DNA of 64,000 nucleotides from Clostridium carboxidivorans P7. Lineage in GTDB: Bacteria; Bacillota; Clostridia; Clostridiales; Clostridiaceae. Numbering within the stretch: position 1 is the first letter of the stretch; every line of letters begins with the position of its first letter. The notes beneath the pieces were generated by a model. That model did not search any database. It was not told the DNA's origin and saw nothing but the letters and a program-made list of their open reading frames with translations. The stretch spans positions 1,922,001 through 1,986,000 of the forward strand of contig NZ_CP011803.1 of the NCBI RefSeq assembly GCF_001038625.1, given 5' to 3'. The translations under genes and the position numbers were made by a program. Below, piece after piece: positions 58,628-64,000 of the stretch.

Positions 58628-59824
58628 CTAGTCATTTTTCTCTAAATTTATAAAGAATGTAGCCAAAATTCCTATCACTAAACAAGCTGCAAGAGATGTG
58701 AAAGTAATGGTGTAACTTCCAGTCTTAAGTAAGCGCATAGTTAAAACTGGCCCAATACTAGCACCTAAAAATAATATAAAAGTATACATAGAAACTGCTG
58801 AACCTCTTGTTTTTCCTCCAAGCACACCAATTAATGAAATCAAAGTTGGAGTAGTAATTGCAATACCTATTACAAAAATCACACTCATAATAATCATAAA
58901 TAGAGCACTTCTACTAATTCCTATTAATGCAAGTCCTATAATTGAAAGTAATAATGAACCTCTAAGAACAGATATAATACTAAATTTTTCTACTAACTTT
59001 CCTGCATATGGTGACAGCACCATTCCAATAATTCCTATAAGCCGTACGTATAATATTTGTTGAGTAGTAAAATTAAATTTAGGACTACTTAGAAAATTAC
59101 CTAATGCACTGTACATACCAACAAATGACAATAATAGTACTAAAGCAATAATATATGCATATTTCAATGATTTTATCTTAAATACATTTTTCATCTGTTT
59201 AAATACCTTTGAAATATTAGTATCAGGCTGGCTTATAGGAAGATTAGGTATAAACAGTATTATTAATAAAGTAGTTATTAAATATATAAGTCCAAGAATA
59301 TAAAATACAAAGTTCCATCCTATATGTTGATTCACAAAACTACTAAAAACTTGTCCAATTATTCCTGCCATCAAAAATCCTGTACTGATAAATCCAATAG
59401 CTACAACTCTTTTTTTAGGTGGAAATAATTCTACTGCATATGAAAGAGCTACAGGTGAAAAAGTTGCTGCTGCTGCACCTTGTATTCCTCGAAGTGTAAT
59501 AAGTGTTACTAAGTTATGTACTGTTCCTAAAAGGAAAGAAATAATCGTCAAAGCACTTAATCCAATAATTATTACTTTTTTACGACCATAGCGATCTGAC
59601 AATGGTCCATGACACAAACAACCAATTGCAAAACAAAGTGAAAATCCACTACTACTCCATACAGCTTTAGAAACCTCCACTGAAAAAATTTGTGAAAATG
59701 TTGAAACCAATGGAATTGTAACATACAAACTAGACATTATAACTAATCCTGACCAAAACAGTATCAATGTAATTAGCGAATAACTTTTTGTATCATCTAT
59801 ATTTTTTGAAATAAAATTATTCAT
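58628..59824 (-). CDS. MFS transporter
   Basis: 398 aa with 12 predicted membrane segments and the MFS loop-2/3 motif GPLSDRYGRKKVI. Layout is that of a drug/H+ antiporter (DHA1, Bcr/CflA-like). The ATG at 59824 is preceded by TTGGAGGT; the in-frame TTG inside that site is not the start. The substrate is unknown. It is separate from the Fur gene upstream by ~170 nt. Confidence 0.87.
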   Translation of the reverse strand: MNNFISKNIDDTKSYSLITLILFWSGLVIMSSLYVTIPLVSTFSQIFSVEVSKAVWSSSGFSLCFAIGCLCHGPLSDRYGRKKVIIIGLSALTIISFLLGTVHNLVTLITLRGIQGAAAATFSPVALSYAVELFPPKKRVVAIGFISTGFLMAGIIGQVFSSFVNQHIGWNFVFYILGLIYLITTLLIILFIPNLPISQPDTNISKVFKQMKNVFKIKSLKYAYIIALVLLLSFVGMYSALGNFLSSPKFNFTTQQILYVRLIGIIGMVLSPYAGKLVEKFSIISVLRGSLLLSIIGLALIGISRSALFMIIMSVIFVIGIAITTPTLISLIGVLGGKTRGSAVSMYTFILFLGASIGPVLTMRLLKTGSYTITFTSLAACLVIGILATFFINLEKND

Positions 59825-59992
59825 TTTCAAAACCTCCAAAATCTTAATTGTTAAAATAATATAATTGCTAAGCTCCCTTATATCCTAATATCTTACTACC
59901 TACTTCATGTTCTATTAATTATCTTAAAAATTCAATTTTACAACTTACCCAACTGAAGCTGAATGTACAAAATTAAGAATCATATGTACTAT

Positions 59993-60445
59993 CTATTTCT
60001 CCGAAAGTTCCTTATTACAATTTGCACAAACCCCATAAAATTTAAGACTATAATTAATTATTTTCAAATTATATTTCTTCTCAATTTTATTTTTGACAAA
60101 ACCTAACATAGTGTCCTTTATTGGATATACTTTACCACACTCTTTACATATAAAATGAGGATGTTGATGTTCATTACCTGGTTCCATAAATTCATATCTA
60201 ATTCCATCTTCATCAAAATCAAATTTACAAACTATACTGTTTTGCTCCAATAGTTGCATAGTCCTGTAAACAGTGGCAAGGCCAATTTCAGGATATTCCT
60301 TTCGTATGATCATATAAATTTCCTCAGTAGTTAGATGCTTATGTTGATTTTTAATAATAACATCTAATATTTTTTGTCTTTGCAGTGTTACTTTAACCCC
60401 CTTTATTTTTAAATCATTTTTTACTTTTTCTAATAAATTCTCCAT
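59993..60445 (-). CDS. Fur-family metal/peroxide regulator
   Basis: 150 aa. Winged helix (about 10-85; RQKILDVI, LATVYRTMQLLEQ) and dimerisation domain with the His-rich HQHPHFICKECGKV and the second CxxC (CANC) of the structural zinc. It could be Fur, PerR or Zur; the sequence does not separate these. It follows the O-methyltransferase after 38 nt and may share its promoter. AGAGGT precedes the ATG. Confidence 0.88.
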   Translation of the reverse strand: MENLLEKVKNDLKIKGVKVTLQRQKILDVIIKNQHKHLTTEEIYMIIRKEYPEIGLATVYRTMQLLEQNSIVCKFDFDEDGIRYEFMEPGNEHQHPHFICKECGKVYPIKDTMLGFVKNKIEKKYNLKIINYSLKFYGVCANCNKELSEK

Positions 60446-60483
60446 AAATACCTCTCGTATTTTCTACAATTTCATAAATATTT

Positions 60484-61113
60484 TTATTTTTTAACAGCAA
60501 TAATCACTCCATCGCCAATAGGTATAAGGCTACTTTCAAGTTTAGAACAGTTAATAACTAATTTATTAAATTCATCAACAGGTTCAATAAGTTCACTCCA
60601 TTTTGCTTCTAATTCCAGTACAGGAAAAAGAGTATCTTCTGCTATTAATAATCCTCCTGTTTTTAAAACTTTTAGGCAATGCTCAAAAAGTTCTGGATAT
60701 AATTTTTTATCTACATCTTGAAATATTAAATCAAATTTATCTTTAATATTAGGAATTATTTCTCTTGCATCTCCAATTTTTAATTCAATGTATTTCTCAA
60801 GGCCTGCATTAATAAAATTTTGTTTAGCTTGAGCTGCTACTTTTTTATCATATTCAATAGTAGTTATCTTCCCTCCATATTCTTTTACAATTCTAGCCAT
60901 GGATGTAGTTGAATATCCTATACTAGTTCCAATTTCTAAAATTCTCTTTGATTTTGTAATTCTAATCATTAACTTTAACATTCTTGCAACATCATCATCA
61001 ATAACTGGTATAAAATCTTTTAACTGAGTTCTACTTATATATTCTTTCTTTTTTATTCCTTCTTTCTTTTCATATAATCCTTTGATATACAAATCAATTT
61101 TATCAAAATCCAT
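60484..61113 (-). CDS. SAM-dependent O-methyltransferase (class I, CCoAOMT-like)
   Basis: 209 aa. SAM loop RILEIGTSIGYSTTSMA, acidic motif TTIEYDK and the metal/product region LIFQDVDKKLYPELF are typical of bacterial catechol-type or tRNA (TrmR-like) O-methyltransferases. The ATG at 61113 follows GGAAGGTG; the earlier frame from 61209 covers the promoter and is not translated. Its promoter holds two identical palindromes (see 61142-61190). Confidence 0.85.
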   Translation of the reverse strand: MDFDKIDLYIKGLYEKKEGIKKKEYISRTQLKDFIPVIDDDVARMLKLMIRITKSKRILEIGTSIGYSTTSMARIVKEYGGKITTIEYDKKVAAQAKQNFINAGLEKYIELKIGDAREIIPNIKDKFDLIFQDVDKKLYPELFEHCLKVLKTGGLLIAEDTLFPVLELEAKWSELIEPVDEFNKLVINCSKLESSLIPIGDGVIIAVKK

Positions 61114-61141
61114 AATACACACCTTCCAACATTTTATTGGT

Positions 61142-61193
61142 GTTACATGTAACACACGTTTATTGTAACACTTGTTACATGTAACGTCAATTA
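61142..61193 (-). promoter_or_regulatory. O-methyltransferase promoter with two GTTACATGTAAC operators
   Basis: Minus-strand TTGACG, 17-nt spacer, TACAAT; the perfect 12-bp palindrome GTTACATGTAAC lies in the spacer/-35 region (61174-61185) and again just after the -10 (61142-61153). A third inverted pair TGTAACA/TGTTACA joins them (61164-61179). This is the arrangement of a repressed promoter. I cannot name the regulator. Confidence 0.7.
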
Positions 61194-61220
61194 TATTTTT
61201 AAAATGCAAAAAAATAAAAA

Positions 61221-61249
61221 CTCTTTATGTATATTAATTTCATAAAGAA
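61221..61249 (-). terminator. terminator after the ChrB-N-domain gene
   Basis: TTCTTTATG pairs with CATAAAGAG around an 11-nt loop, followed on the minus strand by TTTTTATTTTTTT. It lies upstream of the O-methyltransferase promoter. Confidence 0.8.
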
Positions 61250-61327
61250 TTTTTAACTTGTTCTTCAATATTAAGTTTGTCTAAAATCAAAAACGTTACA
61301 ATATCACTTGGTTTACTTCAACCCAGT

Positions 61328-61867
61328 TTACTGGTGTACCTTGTCATTTTTATAAACTTCATGTGAATATTCCTGTAATCTTGCTTTTGCTTTTTCGAAC
61401 ATTTCTTTTGAGCTGCATTTTCTTTCTGAATGGAAATAATCCCTACTAGTAATTTTTTCATACCAACGTTGAAATTTTTTTAACTCTTCCTCATTCTCTT
61501 GAAGCTCAGAAAATTTAAACTTTCCATTTTCAGTCTCACGATCAAGTTCATATATTAATCTTTGACAGTTATCTTCAAATTCAATATATTCTTCATCTAT
61601 CTGCTTTTTAAATTCTGATATAATACATTTTTCATCATCTTCACTTATAAAGTTTAGTTCACTTAAAGTTGACTTTCCCCCTAAATTATTAACCTCTTCT
61701 CTAAGATCTTTTAAAATTTCAAATAACCTTTCCTCATATGGCAGCAAGGCTACTCCCTGTTGTAAATAAACAGCTCCTATATCTTTGATTTTTCTCCAAA
61801 TATATACCCTGTTTTTAGAAGTATTGCTTGGAACTTTATATGTAAGAGCTAAAAATTTCATACTCAT
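61328..61867 (-). CDS. ChrB N-terminal-domain protein
   Basis: 179 aa. FLALTYKVPSNTSKNRVYIWRK, YLQQGVALLP and the coiled, charged C-terminal half match the N-terminal domain of chromate-resistance regulator ChrB. The second, C-terminal ChrB domain is absent, so this is a stand-alone version. It may have nothing to do with chromate. Start choice between 61867 and two codons later is uncertain (weak ribosome site). Confidence 0.75.
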   Translation of the reverse strand: MSMKFLALTYKVPSNTSKNRVYIWRKIKDIGAVYLQQGVALLPYEERLFEILKDLREEVNNLGGKSTLSELNFISEDDEKCIISEFKKQIDEEYIEFEDNCQRLIYELDRETENGKFKFSELQENEEELKKFQRWYEKITSRDYFHSERKCSSKEMFEKAKARLQEYSHEVYKNDKVHQ

Positions 61868-62013
61868 AAGTTACTTTCATCCTTTCTAATAACAAAAACC
61901 CCTTATTCAAAAGTATATCATAAAACACAGAAAACTCTTATAACAAATTTATTATTCTTCTTATCTATGCTTTAAAATAAATATAATTAGCAAAATCTTA
62001 TAATTTATAGCTC

Positions 62014-62757
62014 TTATTTAATATCTGATTTGTTAAATACATAAATACCTACTATTGTAGTTATAACTATAATCAATAATGATATAATCATTGCTTGTAA
62101 AATTTCAGCTGTTGCAGCTTTATCTGATAGCACAATACCTGGTTGTGCAAATATACTTTTATAAAAAATCCATTCCAATGACGGTTTTTGAACAGATATT
62201 AAATCAAAAGTTCTATTAATAAAATCTAAAAATACAATTATAGTAATAGTAACATTAGCATTTCTAGATATAAATGCTATTAACACAGAAATGCTTCCTA
62301 TAGCTGTGTATATAATTAATATCATTAAAAACAATTTTATTAAAAATTCCATAGAATAAAAGTTAAATATTTCTCCATATCCATTTACTTTTGTATTTAT
62401 AGAAGATAATATTAATGCTGGTATAAACGTGATAACTATAATACCTATGTAATAAACTATACTTTTTGATACAAAAATATTAATTCTTTTATGTCCATAG
62501 GAAATTAAATTTTTAATATATCCTGAAGTAAACTCTGTAACTATATAGTCAGAAGCAAAAATTCCTATTAAAATGTCTAAGGCTAATGAACTTTGTGCTG
62601 AAAGTATAAATGTAAATGCTTGTTTTCCACTCATCAATTTAAAATTTTCTGAAAATGCATAAACTACAATACCTTGAAGTAAATTTAAAAACATAGTTAA
62701 ATAAAACATTTTTGAAGTTTTTAATTTATAAAATTCTACCTTCAACAAATTAGACAT
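62014..62757 (-). CDS. ABC-2 type exporter permease
   Basis: 247 aa, six likely membrane segments; the start MSNLLKVEFYKLKTSK is typical of BcrB/LanE-like permeases. It overlaps the ATPase gene by 8 bp. It works with the ATPase and probably a second permease at the right edge. Confidence 0.85.
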   Translation of the reverse strand: MSNLLKVEFYKLKTSKMFYLTMFLNLLQGIVVYAFSENFKLMSGKQAFTFILSAQSSLALDILIGIFASDYIVTEFTSGYIKNLISYGHKRINIFVSKSIVYYIGIIVITFIPALILSSINTKVNGYGEIFNFYSMEFLIKLFLMILIIYTAIGSISVLIAFISRNANVTITIIVFLDFINRTFDLISVQKPSLEWIFYKSIFAQPGIVLSDKAATAEILQAMIISLLIIVITTIVGIYVFNKSDIK

Positions 62758-63673
62758 TTTCTAAACCTCCTATAACTTCAGAAAAATATGTTTCTAAATC
62801 TTCCCCCATGGGCATTATTTGTTCTACTGTAACTCCTTCTTTTACAAGAATCTCTGTTACTTTTCCTGATTCCTCTATATAATCATATAATTTAATAACA
62901 TTGCCAGGAAAAACATTATAATTTAATGTGTTCAATTTCTTATTTAGTATGACAGCAGCATTAGCGGAATTATCAACTTTAATATGAATAAATTTTTTAC
63001 ATCTATCATTTAATTCATCTATAGTTATTTCTTCTATTAGTTTGCCTTTATGAATTATTCCATAATGATTTGCAATATGATAAAGTTCTCCTAATATATG
63101 ACTGGAAATAAGCATTGTAACTCCATATTCTTCATTTAATCTCTTTAATAATTCACGAATTTCAATTATTCTAATTGGATCTAAAGCATTAATAGGTTCA
63201 TCTAAAATTAAAAATTCTGGTTCACCAAGTAATGCCATTGCTATTCCTAATATCTGTTTAGTTCCTAAAGACAATGTTTTTACTTTTTTATCCTTTATGT
63301 CATTTAATCCTACCATATTTAGTACTTTTTCTATGCAATCTTCTCCTGGTATACCCTTTTGAATTCTATTAATATGAATATTTTCATAAGCCGTTTTATT
63401 TTCATAAAGTGCTGGAGTCTCTATAATAGCACCTATTCTTTTTCTACTATTCTCTATTTTATCTTTTTCATGTTCACCAAATAGTTCAACGCTGCCACTA
63501 TCTTCTGACACAAGTCCTGTTATAATTCTTATTAATGTGCTTTTTCCTGCTCCATTCAACCCAATAAGGCCATATATTTGTCCCTTTTTTATTGTCATAT
63601 TTACATTATCAAGCACATTAATATTTTTATATTTTTTAGTGACCTTACTAATCTTCAAAATTGAACTATTCAT
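62750..63673 (-). CDS. ABC exporter ATPase (BcrA-like)
   Basis: 307 aa. Walker A GLNGAGKSTLIR near 38, signature LSLGTKQILGIAMAL, Walker B FLILDEPINALDP, and a C-terminal domain of ~85 aa as in bacitracin-type exporters. The ATG at 63673 is chosen; an upstream GTG lies in the GGAGG site. Spacing from that site (11 nt) is a little long. These exporters carry peptides or antibiotics. Confidence 0.88.
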   Translation of the reverse strand: MNSSILKISKVTKKYKNINVLDNVNMTIKKGQIYGLIGLNGAGKSTLIRIITGLVSEDSGSVELFGEHEKDKIENSRKRIGAIIETPALYENKTAYENIHINRIQKGIPGEDCIEKVLNMVGLNDIKDKKVKTLSLGTKQILGIAMALLGEPEFLILDEPINALDPIRIIEIRELLKRLNEEYGVTMLISSHILGELYHIANHYGIIHKGKLIEEITIDELNDRCKKFIHIKVDNSANAAVILNKKLNTLNYNVFPGNVIKLYDYIEESGKVTEILVKEGVTVEQIMPMGEDLETYFSEVIGGLENV

Positions 63674-63812
63674 GCTATAAGATTCCTCCACAAATTTTCT
63701 AGTTTTATAAATACACTATTACTAATCTATCTTTTACCTGACCAACATAAAAATTATACCACTTGTTTGTTATTACTCAATGAATATTTTTTAATTTATA
63801 ATCTACCAACAT

Positions 63813-64000
63813 TTATATATCTTTTCTATTAATTACAGCACAAGCTGCTATTAAAAATAATACTCCACAGCATATCATAATAACAGATTGATTGGTAGTA
63901 TATCCTCCACTATAAAATCCAGTATTAGCTATATAAAAAGGCAAACTTCTTATAACATGCTTTACAGCTTCACTTCTACCAGATCCTAACGCTTGGTTTA
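63813..64000 (-). CDS. ABC-2 permease, C-terminal part (cut by window edge)
   Basis: A frame open to the right edge (62 codons with stop, ending TAA at 63813) encodes a hydrophobic tail: NTGFYSGGYTTNQSVIMICC, VLFLIAACAVI, then NRKDI. The pattern of a last membrane segment with a short basic end matches exporter permeases. It is 140 nt upstream of the ATPase and reads in the same direction, so it likely belongs to the same exporter operon. The start is outside the window. Confidence 0.7.
   Translation of the reverse strand, partial: NQALGSGRSEAVKHVIRSLPFYIANTGFYSGGYTTNQSVIMICCGVLFLIAACAVINRKDI

Noticed and set aside
59036-59052. CGTACGTA sequence as a further AraR site
   Set aside because: It lies inside the MFS transporter coding region, far from any promoter, and lacks the flanking consensus.

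Overview
The window looks like chromosome of a Gram-positive, AT-rich, anaerobic Clostridium (cluster I type). The grounds are strong purine-rich ribosome binding sites (AGGAGG, GGGGG), frequent TTG/GTG starts, a T-box, AraR/CcpA-type operators, YesM/YesN-type sensors, many MCPs and a LarA/MocR/SNF2 gene complement. No rRNA, tRNA, phage, insertion sequence or CRISPR array was seen. The species cannot be fixed from the sequence alone.

Layout. (1) 1-4231: threonine operon on the minus strand, thrC-thrB-aspartokinase-hom (hom runs off the left edge). (2) 4412-26039: about 21.6 kb of pentose metabolism, all minus strand. An AraR repressor gene (24837-25961) is followed by araB-araD. Then comes a two-component/periplasmic-sensor module (AraC-type response regulator, membrane-anchored sugar-binding protein, YesM-type kinase) that brackets a four-gene YtfQ-YtfR-YtfT-YjfF-like furanose importer. 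Last is a second ribose-type ABC importer joined to a PfkB kinase, class II aldolase, D-lyxose isomerase-like protein and xylulokinase. AraR-type palindromes (ACGTACGT core) sit at araR, at araBD and at the lyxose/xylulokinase operon. cre-like CcpA sites lie upstream of araB and in the long leader of the second importer operon.

(3) 26210-40330: signalling genes: a PAS-GGDEF-HD-GYP protein, a surface phosphoesterase, an operon of MCP + hybrid histidine kinase + two single-domain response regulators, galE, a dCache MCP carrying the amino-acid-binding motif, and another 4HB MCP. (4) 40824-48275: a zinc-ribbon protein, proBA, a FIST-GAF-GGDEF protein, a CAP-domain lipoprotein and an unknown small protein. 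(5) 48420-51676: a T-box controlled operon of a sodium/solute symporter and a LarA-type nickel racemase. The T-box has a second antiterminator/terminator copy without its own Stem I.

(6) 51795-64000: SNF2 helicase, orphan histidine kinase, MocR regulator with Asp/Glu racemase, a roughly 280-bp inverted-repeat element, MFS transporter, Fur-family regulator, O-methyltransferase behind a promoter with two identical palindromes, a ChrB-N-domain protein, and an ABC-2 exporter cut by the right edge.

The most interesting points are the integrated pentose region (two importers, one three-component sensor, one repressor with duplicated promoter modules), the probable phenylalanine T-box in front of a LarA racemase, its partial tandem T-box, and the paired palindromes at the O-methyltransferase promoter.
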